A stretch of 18,606 nt of DNA from an uncultured Eubacteriales bacterium (GCA_902493665.1 CABUQL010000004.1:1-18606), one strand, 5' to 3'; positions 1-7,250 are shown, numbered from the stretch's first letter. Notes: generated by a model from the letters alone, not told the origin. Program-made: numbers and translations.

Positions 1-1
1 C

Positions 2-460
2 ACATTTTTAAACGTTGCCGGCATAGAATCACCGGGACTTTCGGCATCTCCCGCAATTGCAGAATATGCCGCAAACCTTCTTAAAGAAAAAGGCGCAATT
101 TCAAAAGATAACAAAAACTTTAATCCGAAAAGAAAATCATCAAGATATTTTAAAGAAGCAAGTCTTGAAGAAAAAAACAAAATCATAAAAGAACGCCCCG
201 AATTCGGACGTATTATATGCCGCTGCGAAACAGTAACCGAAGGCGAAATAATCGACGCAATCCGCACAAACCCCGGGGCACGCGATATTGACGGCGTAAA
301 ACGCAGAACAAGATCGGGCATGGGAAGATGTCAGGGCGGATTCTGTCTTCCGTATGTAGCCGAAATTTTATCGAACGAATTAAACATTCCATACGAAAGC
401 ATTACAAAATGCGGCGGAGAGTCAAACATTGCCGTCGGCAAAACTAAGGAGGGCAAATAA
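2..460 (+). CDS. GlpA-like FAD-dependent oxidoreductase, C-terminal part with BFD-like [2Fe-2S] domain (5' end outside window)
   Basis: The last 152 residues of a larger protein are present. The start (TFLNVAGIESPGLSASPAIA) matches the C-terminal end of a DAO-type FAD domain, as in anaerobic glycerol-3-phosphate dehydrogenase GlpA and L-2-hydroxyglutarate oxidase-like proteins. A linker and a BFD-like iron-sulfur domain follow. Fragment cysteines 73, 75, 110 and 115 form C-x-C-x34-C-x4-C, the spacing known for [2Fe-2S] binding in GlpA/HcnA-type proteins. Its stop codon overlaps the ATG of the next gene by one base (TAATG), so the two are almost certainly co-translated. The gene order with a pyridine-nucleotide oxidoreductase and DUF1667 is the common clostridial three-gene module, often linked to glycerol or glycerol-3-phosphate use. 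The substrate is not determined by what is visible. The family call is firm; GlpA itself is an inference. Confidence 0.85.
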   Translation, partial: TFLNVAGIESPGLSASPAIAEYAANLLKEKGAISKDNKNFNPKRKSSRYFKEASLEEKNKIIKERPEFGRIICRCETVTEGEIIDAIRTNPGARDIDGVKRRTRSGMGRCQGGFCLPYVAEILSNELNIPYESITKCGGESNIAVGKTKEGK

Positions 461-1700
461 TGACTGATTTGGTTATAATAGGCGGAGGCCCCGCCGGAAT
501 GAGTGCTGCTGTTGCAGCTTACGAAAACGGAATACGTGATATTTTAATACTCGAACGTGACGAACACTTGGGCGGAATTTTGCAGCAGTGCATACACAAC
601 GGATTCGGTCTTCACAAATTCGGAAAAGAATTAACGGGCCCGAATACGCATATAGATATAAAGAAAAAGTACAAAAGTATAACATTCCCTTTAAACTAAA
701 CACAATGGTTCTTGACGTTTCAAAAGACAAAGTTGTAACGGCAATAAACAAAAAAGACGGAATATTTAAAATCGAAGCAAAAACAATTGTTCTCGCAATG
801 GGATGCCGTGAGCGTTCAAGAGGCGCATTAAACATTTCGGGAAGCAGACCTGCCGGAGTTTACAGTGCCGGAACAGCTCAGAAACTTGTAAATATGAAAG
901 GCATTATGCCAGGTAAAGATATTGTTATTTTGGGTTCGGGAGATATCGGACTTATTATGGCAAGAAGAATGACTCTTGAAGGCGCAAAGGTTCATGCGGT
1001 ATGCGAACTTATGCCGTATTCGGGCGGTCTTGCAAGAAATATCGAGCAATGTTTACACGATTTTGACATTCCGCTTCTTTTAAGCCATACGGTTGTTGAA
1101 ATCCACGGTCAGAAAAGAGTTACCGGCGTTACGATTGCAAAAGTTGACGAATACAGAAAACCGATTCCCGGAACAGAAAAATACATTGCATGCGACACGC
1201 TTCTTTTGTCGGTCGGATTAATATGCGAAAACGAACTTACGCAAAAAGCCGAAATAAGTATTGACAGAATAACAAACGGAGCTGTTGTCGATCAGGACCG
1301 CCAGACAAAAATCGAAGGTGTTTTTGCCTGCGGAAACGTACTCCATGTACACGACCTTGTTGACTTTGTTTCGGACGAAGCGGAAATTGCGGGTATTGCC
1401 GCCGCCGAGTATATAAAAAATCCGGCAAAAAAACCGCTTAATATCGACATTGAAACAGACGGAAAAGTCCGCTACACAGTTCCACGGAAAATAACTGCAA
1501 AAAAAGATATTTCAGTATTTTTCAGAGTGAGCGACGTGTTTAAAAACGTTTGCGTAAAGGTTTATGACGGCGAAAACGTCATATTTGAAAAGAAACTTAA
1601 AAAAGCAGCACCGGGCGAAATGAACCGCATTGTTCTGAAAAAAGAAATACTGCCGGAAAACTCAAAGAAGCTTTGTTTTAAACTGGAGGAAGTAAAATGA
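460..1700 (+). pseudogene. FAD/NAD(P)-dependent oxidoreductase (partner of GlpA-like protein), interrupted by one-base frameshift
   Basis: Residues 1-60 read from the ATG at 460, with the FAD-binding motif IIGGGPAGM at residues 6-14. Near 636-641 (GGGCCC) the frame changes, and the rest of the protein continues in the -1 frame to the TGA at 1698-1700. Adding one C to the CCC run restores a single protein of about 413 residues, with GKELTGP running into EYAYRYKEKV. The restored protein has a second dinucleotide-binding motif (IVILGSGDIGL, encoded near 920-950) and a late FAD motif (GVFACGNVLHVHDLVD, near 1318-1365). It belongs to the pyridine nucleotide-disulfide oxidoreductase-like family found beside GlpA-like/BFD proteins and DUF1667. 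The protein probably passes electrons between FAD, the Fe-S domain and NAD(P). Because the rest of the gene is intact and the change lies in a G/C run, a sequencing or assembly error is at least as likely as real inactivation. Confidence 0.85.
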
Positions 1701-2035
1701 AAAGAAATTTAACTTGTATAGTGTGCCCTATGGGCTGCGCTCTTACAGCAACAACAGAAGACGGAAAAGTTATTTCGGTTGAGGGAAACACATGCCCCAG
1801 AGGTGCGGCATACGCAAAGGACGAATGCACAAATCCCACACGTGTTGTTACATCAACAATGGTTTGCGAAAACGGAAAAGTTGTTCCTGTTAAAACAAAC
1901 CGTGCCATACCGAAGGATAAAATTTTTGAGTGTATGAATATTATAAATCACACAACGTTAAACGGCACGCCAAAAATCGGCGACGTTGCCGTAAAAGATG
2001 TTTTCGGCTGCGACATAGTTGTTACAGGAATGTAG
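1697..2035 (+). CDS. DUF1667 Cys-rich protein of GlpA-like redox module
   Basis: This 112-residue protein has an N-terminal cysteine cluster (C7, C10, C14) followed by C33 and C44. The C-x2-C-x3-C...C spacing resembles small iron-sulfur binding domains. The sequence fits DUF1667, whose members are encoded as the third gene after the two FAD proteins. Its ATG overlaps the TGA of the preceding gene (ATGA), and GGAGG lies just upstream at 1686-1690, which indicates translational coupling. The likely role is a small electron-transfer or assembly subunit of the oxidoreductase complex. This is inferred from context, since the family has no established biochemical function that I can cite. Confidence 0.85.
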   Translation: MKRNLTCIVCPMGCALTATTEDGKVISVEGNTCPRGAAYAKDECTNPTRVVTSTMVCENGKVVPVKTNRAIPKDKIFECMNIINHTTLNGTPKIGDVAVKDVFGCDIVVTGM

Positions 2036-2105
2036 GTGCACAAGGGTTCACACAATATGGCTTAAACAGGCAAATTTGCGAATTTTCTGTAGGAGGTTAT
2101 TAACA

Positions 2106-2780
2106 GTGAAATTATTTGATACTTGCCAGATATGGTACATATTGCGAATGATAATAGCAAGTATTTGCGGAATACTGATAGGTCTTGAGCGAAAAAACCG
2201 CTCAAAAGAAGCGGGAATAAGAACACACTGCGTTGTTGCCTGCGCTTCCGCACTTATGATGATTATATCAAAATACAGTTTTGTTGACACCACCATAGGC
2301 GCCGAAGGTTTAAGAGGCGCGGACGGTGCAAGAATTGCGGCACAGGTTGTAAGCGGCATCGGTTTTTTGGGTGCCGGTATGATTTTCGTTCACAAAAACA
2401 CCGTAACGGGACTTACCACCGCCGCAGGAATCTGGGCAACATCGGGCGTCGGTCTTGCAATCGGCGCAGGTATGTACGTAATAGGAATTGCGGCAACGCT
2501 TATAATTATTTTTGTTCAGATTGTCCTTCACAAAAATTTCAAATGGCTTAAAACCTCAAAACTTAAAAAGCTTGTTGTAAAAGGCGTAAATGAAGATAAT
2601 TACCAGTCGCTTATAACTGCCAAACTGTCGGAAAAAGGCATAATGGTATACGATGTCGACGTTGAAAAAAACGATAACGGCAAGAATTACACGTTTGTAA
2701 TTGAAACCGGTCAGCAGATGTGCGAAGACGACATTATATCTATGATTGACTACAAATGTAAAATCTGCGCAAATGCGTAA
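2106..2780 (+). CDS. MgtC/SapB family membrane protein
   Basis: This is a 224-residue protein starting at the GTG at 2106. AGGAGG at 2091-2096 lies nine bases ahead, which decides this start although the frame stays open further upstream. The family signatures are clear: GILIGLERKNRSKEAGIRTH near the N-terminus, ARIAAQVVSGIGFLGAGMI in the middle, and GLTTAAGIWATSGVGLAIG in the next membrane segment. The first ~145 residues hold several hydrophobic helices. The last ~75 residues look like a soluble ACT-like domain. MgtC proteins are inner-membrane proteins tied to Mg2+ limitation and intracellular survival in some bacteria; in gut clostridia the role is unknown. It lies 70 bases after DUF1667 without a visible terminator, so read-through from the redox operon is possible. 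Confidence 0.92.
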   Translation: MKLFDTCQIWYILRMIIASICGILIGLERKNRSKEAGIRTHCVVACASALMMIISKYSFVDTTIGAEGLRGADGARIAAQVVSGIGFLGAGMIFVHKNTVTGLTTAAGIWATSGVGLAIGAGMYVIGIAATLIIIFVQIVLHKNFKWLKTSKLKKLVVKGVNEDNYQSLITAKLSEKGIMVYDVDVEKNDNGKNYTFVIETGQQMCEDDIISMIDYKCKICANA

Positions 2781-2782
2781 AG

Positions 2783-3062
2783 TTAGGCAAACGGGACCCG
2801 AACCCGTATTGGTTTAACATGGAGATTTTCGCCGTTATTGCGTCAAACGCCTTGAAAATACGGCAAGTATTCTCTGCGGCGTTTTCCTTATACCAACAAA
2901 AATCTCTTAAGTTAAACTGCTCGCACCTGCCGATGAGATGTTTTTCACAAGATTTCAGTGCGGAAGGATGCAGGCAGGCTGACGCCTGTCAAATCCGACA
3001 AGCTGAAAGATTGCAAAAACATCCATCGCCGGGCAATGCGTGTTCGGGTCCCGTTTGCCTAA
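2783..3062 (+). ncRNA. Candidate structured RNA (or MITE-like element): 280 nt closed by a perfect 21-bp terminal helix
   Basis: This non-coding stretch starts two bases after the mgtC stop. Its ends, 2783-2803 and 3042-3062, are perfect 21-bp inverted repeats. Inside are two large arms. Arm A pairs 2811-2818 with 2911-2918 (one G-T), 2822-2829 with 2899-2906, and 2830-2834 with 2877-2881, with a small hairpin at 2857-2861/2867-2871 (loop GGCAA). Arm B pairs 2931-2935 with 3024-3028 and 2937-2945 with 3015-3023 (A2936 bulged), then 2953-2958 with 3003-3008 and 2961-2964 with 2994-2997. It ends in a 7-bp hairpin 2973-2979/2984-2990 with loop TGAC. Two G-T pairs favour a plus-strand RNA, while one A-C mismatch would be a wobble on the other strand. 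No T-run follows the closing helix. By eye it is not SRP RNA, 6S, tmRNA, RNase P or a T-box. A non-autonomous mobile element with long terminal inverted repeats is the main alternative; no target duplication is evident. Confidence 0.5.
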
Positions 3063-3103
3063 GCCGATATTACAGAAATAATTACTGAATATAATTAAAA
3101 CTA

Positions 3104-3132
3104 TTGACACAGCGACATTCTTCGTGTATAGT
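3104..3132 (+). promoter_or_regulatory. Sigma-A-type promoter for TM2/DUF2752 operon
   Basis: TTGACA (3104-3109), a 17-base spacer and TATAGT (3127-3132) lie about 50 bases ahead of the TM2 gene. This is a near-consensus housekeeping promoter. It separates the TM2 operon from the structured element and mgtC. Confidence 0.8.
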
Positions 3133-3182
3133 GTAATTATGGTAGTACAATTGCCAAATACATAAGAAATTGGGTGTTTAAT

Positions 3183-3518
3183 ATGGATCAACAAAAAATT
3201 GATATGTATATCATGACAAATCAAAAGTACTTTCCCGTAGAAAAAATAATGTATCTTAAGGACAAATTAAAAAATGTTGATGAAGAAAAGTTTTCTCTTA
3301 TTTCCACAGTTGAACTTAAAGATCCTACAACTATTTTGATTATTTCAATCTTTTTGGGCAGCCTTGGCATTGATCGCTTTATGATAGGCGATATCGGAAT
3401 GGGAATCTTAAAGCTTCTCACTGCGGGTTGTTGCGGTATTCTCACAATTATTGATTGGTTCTTAATACAGAAAAAAACAAAAGACTTAAACTTCAATAAT
3501 CTTATAACTCTTATCTGA
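3183..3518 (+). CDS. TM2 domain-containing membrane protein
   Basis: This protein has 111 residues from the ATG at 3183. A GTG at 3174 in the same frame would add three residues, and neither start has a strong ribosome binding site. The first ~48 residues are polar and charged. From about residue 50 the TM2 domain runs: a short KDPT lead, a hydrophobic helix, the family signature FLGSLGIDRFMIGDIGMGI, and a second helix ending in DWFLI. TM2 proteins are small two-helix membrane proteins without a settled biochemical function. Its stop overlaps the start of the next gene by one base (TGATG), so the two are translationally coupled. TM2 and DUF2752 genes are often adjacent in Clostridia. Confidence 0.88.
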   Translation: MDQQKIDMYIMTNQKYFPVEKIMYLKDKLKNVDEEKFSLISTVELKDPTTILIISIFLGSLGIDRFMIGDIGMGILKLLTAGCCGILTIIDWFLIQKKTKDLNFNNLITLI

Positions 3519-3850
3519 TGAAAAGGAATATTATCAAAAAACATTTTTTGATTATTGCAATCGGCACATTATACTTTTTGGTGTGCCGATTTTTCAATAT
3601 TACATGTCCGATAAAAGCAATAATCGGTATAAAATGCCCTACCTGCGGCACGACAAGAGCAATTTTATCTCTTTTACACGGGGATTTTTATATGTATTTA
3701 AAATACAATCCATTTGCATTACCATGTATCCTCTCTGTATTTTTGTTGCTACACAAGCAGGCTTTCCGTACAAAAAAAGTGTGTAATGTTTTAGCCGTTG
3801 CGGTTCTTTTAATGAATTTTATTTATTATATTTTTACATTGACCGCATAG
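3518..3850 (+). CDS. DUF2752 domain-containing membrane protein
   Basis: This 110-residue protein has three predicted membrane helices (about residues 9-27, 64-80 and 86-106). Between the first two lies the DUF2752 signature CPTCGTTRA, followed by a stretch containing HGDF and YNPFALP. A CPI near residue 30 supplies another conserved cysteine. The function is unknown. The CxxCG motif suggests metal or disulfide chemistry at the membrane face, but that is inference. It overlaps the TM2 gene by one base and shares its promoter. Confidence 0.85.
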   Translation: MKRNIIKKHFLIIAIGTLYFLVCRFFNITCPIKAIIGIKCPTCGTTRAILSLLHGDFYMYLKYNPFALPCILSVFLLLHKQAFRTKKVCNVLAVAVLLMNFIYYIFTLTA

Positions 3851-3870
3851 AAAAACAGACGCTAACGGAA

Positions 3871-3913
3871 AACACGGTAAGATAAAGCTGTAAACGCTTT
3901 ATCTTACCGTGTT
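3871..3913 (-). terminator. Long hairpin terminator at end of beta-helix gene
   Basis: A perfect 18-bp inverted repeat (3871-3888 with 3896-3913, loop TGTAAAC) lies between the DUF2752 gene and the convergent minus-strand gene. Reading leftward the stem ends in TTTT, which suits a minus-strand terminator. On the plus strand the T-run is poor. The stem contains the last codons and the stop of the beta-helix gene. Confidence 0.65.
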
Positions 3914-4755
3914 GTAATACTTACGGACATTATTAAGCCAATCAACTTCCCCATCATTATTTTCAAATTCACAGTTTATTAAAAACAGTTTTTCGGTTTC
4001 GGAATTTGTCAGCTTTGAAAAACTATTATTTTTAATCTTGCACTGATTCAGAGTTATTGTGGACGGAATATCTTTATAGTCAAAGGTTGTTATCAAATTA
4101 AATTTTTCACCGTAAAAATCACATTTTATATCTGTAATTACACAATTGTTGCAAGTTATTTGCGAATTGTCAATTCTTAAAAAGCCGCTGCATAATGTGC
4201 TGTATTACTTTTGCCGGCAAGCCAAATGCCTGTATAAGTACACTCATAAATCCGGCTGTTGTTTATTTCAATATCCTTTACATCATCAGCATAAAGTCCC
4301 TCTGCACCGCACCCGAAAAGATTGCAGCCGTTTATTGTCAGTTCGCTGCTATTATATGCAGCGATTACGGGACCCTCACATTGATATTCCTTGTATTGGT
4401 TTAAATGCCCTATTGTCAAACCGTCAATTTTAATGTTACTGCATTGTTTAAAAGTCAGTGCCGCACTCATAAGATTTTCAGTTGCAATTTTTGCATCGCC
4501 CTCGATTGTCAGGTTATTTACATTATTAATAATATATGATTCTGCCGGATGTATTTCGCCATTTTCCGAAAACGACCATCCAACCTGAGAATCAATTTTT
4601 TCGTTCGCAAATCCACCGCAGTTTGTTAAATTATAATAGCTCGATGTCAGGATAATATGCATATCGCTGTTGATTGCAGACAGCAATTCAATTTCGTTTG
4701 ACACCCCAACTTTTTTTGAATTCCGTTTGCATTCACCGTAAAAGGAAACAAACAA
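3899..4755 (-). pseudogene. Right-handed parallel beta-helix repeat protein, 5'-truncated and frameshifted
   Basis: Two minus-strand frames form one protein. The upstream part ends at TAA 4177-4179, and the downstream part, ending at 3899, continues in another frame. Adding one base to the A5 run at 4179-4183 joins them, giving HYAAAF followed by LRIDNSQITCNN. The joined protein (~285 residues) is built of short turns typical of pectate-lyase-like beta-helix proteins: NNLTIEGDAKI, NIKIDGLTIG, ELTINGCNLFGCG, DIEINNSRIYE, TITLNQCKIKNN. The recognisable domain starts at VSNEIELLSAI. Upstream of that there is no signal peptide, no ATG and no ribosome binding site, and the sequence is antisense to another probable gene remnant, so the real 5' end seems lost near 4711-4740. 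The coordinate 4755 is only a TTG at the limit of the reading frame. Family members are usually secreted carbohydrate-active or surface proteins. Confidence 0.75.
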
Positions 4756-4890
4756 ATCAGAGATATACCGTGTTTTGCATTTGAAGTAAAGGAGATAAAA
4801 AATGAATTATACGGGAATACCGTTGTGCGCAAATTTACACTTGCCTCCGGAGATCCGTATTGCGACTGCGGACATAAAAAGAGAGGATAA
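4720..4890 (+). pseudogene. Possible 3' remnant of an unidentified gene
   Basis: An open frame of 56 codons after the TGA at 4717-4719 has no start codon but reads like real coding sequence: FAFEVKEIKNELYGN, then TLASGDPYCDCGHKKRG, ending in TAA at 4888-4890. A hairpin with a T-run follows seven bases later, as expected behind a real gene. Its 5' end meets the 5' end of the beta-helix remnant. I do not recognise the family. A second frame with a good ribosome binding site (AAAGGAG then ATG at 4802, 35 codons to 4909) overlaps it and runs into the terminator stem, so I consider that one less likely. Confidence 0.35.
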
Positions 4891-4896
4891 GCAGAA

Positions 4897-4935
4897 AATA
4901 GCCGGCTGACAATGCAATCAACCGACTATTTTTAT
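4897..4935 (+). terminator. Rho-independent terminator behind the gene remnant
   Basis: The arms 4897-4909 and 4918-4930 form 13 positions with two C-A mismatches on the plus strand (G-T on the other), and a run of five T follows at 4929-4933. Its position just after the stop at 4890 suggests it ended the gene whose remnant lies upstream. Confidence 0.6.
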
Positions 4936-5085
4936 TACAATTTTATTTAAATACTCATAAGCAAATATTTAATACTACGCTAGTTACATCGTTTGCATGG
5001 AGTATAACCGCCTTTTTTCGCATATATTACCACTAGTAAAATTATAACAAACATAATAATATTTTGCAATATGTTTTATTTTTAG

Positions 5086-5125
5086 CAAAACAAAAAGCGG
5101 TCAGACTTTAATTATCTAACCGCTT
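5086..5125 (-). terminator. Terminator of greA-lysS operon
   Basis: An 11-bp stem (5095-5105 with 5115-5125, one T-G pair) is followed on the minus strand by TTTTTGTTTTG. It lies 24 bases after the lysS stop. The AT-rich interval 4936-5085 shows no gene or repeat that I can support. Confidence 0.85.
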
Positions 5126-5149
5126 AATATTTTAAAATATTGTTTTTTA

Positions 5150-6652
5150 TTACTTATTCTCCAACGGTTTCATTGTCGGGAAGAGGATAACGTCTCTTAT
5201 TGAGTAGCTGTCCGTAAGGAGCATAACGAGTCTGTCTATGCCGATACCGACACCGCCCGTAGGAGGCATACCGTATTCCATAGCCGTAAGGAAGTCTTCG
5301 TCAACATAGTTTGCTTCCTCATCGCCTTTTGCTCTGAGTGCCGCCTGTGCTTCAAAACGTTTACGCTGGTCAATCGGGTCATTAAGCTCCGAAAATGCGT
5401 TTCCGATTTCACGTCCTGTGATAAAGAGTTCAAAACGTTCCGTAAGTTCTTCTTTTCCGGGGATTCTCTTTGCAAGAGGTGAAATTTCAACCGGATATTC
5501 CGTAATAAATGTCGGCTGAACAAGTTTATCTTCAACATATTCGTCAAAGAAAAGCGCTATAATATCGCCTCTTGTTGACTTAATCGGGTCGATTTCGAGA
5601 TTTCTTTCTTTTGCAGCCTTTACAGCTTCTTCATCAGTCTTAATTTCGTTAAAGTCAACGCCCGAATATTTTTTAATTGCGTCTATCATTGTAAGACGTT
5701 CAAAATGCGACAAATCGATTTCAACGCCCTGATATGTTATTTTTTCTGTTCCGCAAACTTCTCTTGCGCAGCATTTAATAAGCTCTTCGGTGTTATCCAT
5801 AACATTGTTAAAATCGGCATACGCTTCATAAGATTCAATTGTTGTAAACTCAGGGTTGTGTCTTATGTCCATACCTTCGTTTCTGAAAATACGTCCGATT
5901 TCATAAACTTTTTCAAGTCCTCCGACAATAAGTCTTTTAAGATGGAGCTCTGTTGCAATACGCATATACATATCAATATCAAGCGCATTGTGATGTGTTA
6001 CGAACGGACGTGCATTTGCACCGCCGGGGATTGTGTTAAGAGTCGGTGTTTCAACTTCTATAAATCCTTTGCTGTCCATAAAGTTTCTTATTGTGCGCAC
6101 AATTTTGCTTCTTGCAATAAACGTCTTTTTAACGTCTTCATTCATAATAAGGTCAACGTATCTCTGACGGTAACGAAGGTCGGGATCAACAAGACCGTGG
6201 AACTTTTCGGGAAGCGGAAGAAGCGATTTTGCCAAAAGCGTAAGCTTTGTTGCATGAATCGACACTTCGCCTGTTTTTGTTTTGAAAACAGTTCCTTCAA
6301 GACCTACAATATCGCCGATATCGTATTTTTTGAAAAGCTTGTACTCTTCTTCGCCGATGCAATCGCGCGCAACGTAAGACTGGATTTTGCCTTCACTGTC
6401 CTGAATATGGCAAAAAGACGCCTTACCCATAATACGTTTGCTCATAAGTCTGCCCGCAACGCTTACGGTTTTATCGCAAAGCTCATCAAAGTTTTCAATT
6501 ATTTCTTTTGAGTGATGAGTTCTTTCGTATTTTGTTATTTCAAACGGATTCATATTGTTTTCGCAAAGCTCGGCAAGCTTGTTTCGTCTTACCTTTATGA
6601 TTTCGCTCATTTCGGCTTCCGGCGATGCGTTTTTGTTTTGGTTTTCGCTCAT
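5150..6652 (-). CDS. lysS: Lysine--tRNA ligase, class II
   Basis: This 500-residue enzyme charges tRNA-Lys with lysine in the cytoplasm. The N-terminal OB-fold anticodon-binding domain spans about residues 50-150 (VAGRLMSKRIMGKASFCHIQ). The class II catalytic core follows: motif 1 around RNFMDSKGFIEVETPTL, motif 2 FRNEGMDIRHNPEFTTIE, and motif 3 GVGIGIDRLVMLLTD. The length matches bacterial LysS. The ATG at 6652 has AAAGG nine bases upstream. A TTG three codons earlier would place the ribosome binding site too close. It follows greA by 37 bases with no terminator between them; greA-lysS is a frequent gene pair in Firmicutes. Confidence 0.97.
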   Translation of the reverse strand: MSENQNKNASPEAEMSEIIKVRRNKLAELCENNMNPFEITKYERTHHSKEIIENFDELCDKTVSVAGRLMSKRIMGKASFCHIQDSEGKIQSYVARDCIGEEEYKLFKKYDIGDIVGLEGTVFKTKTGEVSIHATKLTLLAKSLLPLPEKFHGLVDPDLRYRQRYVDLIMNEDVKKTFIARSKIVRTIRNFMDSKGFIEVETPTLNTIPGGANARPFVTHHNALDIDMYMRIATELHLKRLIVGGLEKVYEIGRIFRNEGMDIRHNPEFTTIESYEAYADFNNVMDNTEELIKCCAREVCGTEKITYQGVEIDLSHFERLTMIDAIKKYSGVDFNEIKTDEEAVKAAKERNLEIDPIKSTRGDIIALFFDEYVEDKLVQPTFITEYPVEISPLAKRIPGKEELTERFELFITGREIGNAFSELNDPIDQRKRFEAQAALRAKGDEEANYVDEDFLTAMEYGMPPTGGVGIGIDRLVMLLTDSYSIRDVILFPTMKPLENK

Positions 6653-6689
6653 CTGTAACAACCTTTCTGAAATTATGTCAATTGTAAAA

Positions 6690-7160
6690 TCAGTTTATCT
6701 CAAGTATTTTCACCTTAAACGGTTCAACGCTTTCAACAACTACAACATCGCCTGTTTTAGCGCCTATAAGCGCTTTTCCCATCGGCGACTGGTCTGATAT
6801 TTTATAGTTTCTCGGATCTGCTTCCATTGAACCTACAATTGCGTAAACAAGAGTTTCGTCCTCTGCCATATCGTAAATTTTAACGGTAGAGCCAATATTT
6901 ACAACATCTGTTGAAATATCTGTTTCGTCAAGGACAACAACATTTTCCAAAAGTTTTTTGATTTCGGCAATTCTTGTTTCCATTTTTGCCTGTTCCTCTT
7001 TTGCAGCCGTATATTCCGCATTTTCGGATAAATCGCCGAAGTCTCTTGCTATTTTAATTCTTTCGGCAATTTCTTTTCTTTTTACAACTTTCAAGTTTTC
7101 GAGTTCATCTTCAAGTTTTTTTAAGCCCTCAGGAGTCAAAATTGTTTGTTTCGTGTTCAT
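6690..7160 (-). CDS. greA: Transcription elongation factor GreA
   Basis: This 156-residue protein is close to the usual GreA length (~157). The N-terminal coiled-coil hairpin carries the conserved tip region DFGDLSENAEYTAAKEEQ (about residues 38-55), whose acidic residues reach the RNA polymerase active site and stimulate transcript cleavage. The C-terminal FKBP-like domain includes ISDQSPMGKALIGAKTGDVV. The ATG at 7160 follows AGAGGAG at a good distance; the frame extends upstream to 7211 but without a comparable site. It is the first gene after the promoter at 7222-7250 and precedes lysS. Confidence 0.97.
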   Translation of the reverse strand: MNTKQTILTPEGLKKLEDELENLKVVKRKEIAERIKIARDFGDLSENAEYTAAKEEQAKMETRIAEIKKLLENVVVLDETDISTDVVNIGSTVKIYDMAEDETLVYAIVGSMEADPRNYKISDQSPMGKALIGAKTGDVVVVESVEPFKVKILEIN

Positions 7161-7221
7161 TTTAAAATCTCCTCTGATAAGAATAATTAAATTACATATA
7201 ATGCAAAACATTTTATATTAT

Positions 7222-7250
7222 ATTATAACTTCATAAGCCAAAAAAGTCAA
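7222..7250 (-). promoter_or_regulatory. Promoter for greA-lysS
   Basis: On the minus strand, TTGACT (7245-7250), a 17-base spacer and TATAAT (7222-7227) lie about 60 bases upstream of greA. The spacing and boxes fit sigma-A. Confidence 0.75.

Noticed and set aside
2036..2105. M-box (Mg2+) riboswitch upstream of the mgtC-family gene
   Set aside because: Only about 70 bases separate it from the preceding gene, too short for an M-box, and none of its conserved elements is visible.
2783..3062. SRP RNA, because of GCGGAAGGATGCAG resembling the helix 8 consensus CCGGAAGGAAGCAG
   Set aside because: The bases around GGAA do not form the required helix 8 pairing, and the rest of the fold (two equal arms on a 21-bp closing stem) does not match SRP RNA.
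2783..3062. Retron msr-msd, because of paired ends plus a long internal hairpin
   Set aside because: No reverse transcriptase gene is nearby; the following genes are TM2 and DUF2752 proteins with their own promoter.
2819..3088. Open frame of 89 codons inside the structured element
   Set aside because: It has no ribosome binding site, its composition is not protein-like, and it is explained by the inverted repeats of a non-coding element.
4647..4832. Minus-strand open frame as the missing signal peptide of the beta-helix protein
   Set aside because: It is in a different frame from the beta-helix domain and is antisense to the likely plus-strand remnant. Its hydrophobic stretch is not a proper signal peptide, and joining it would need a further frameshift.
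5705..6511. Plus-strand open frame of 268 codons opposite lysS
   Set aside because: It lies fully antisense to a clearly functional lysS, is rich in Cys and Phe from reversed codons, and has no family features.
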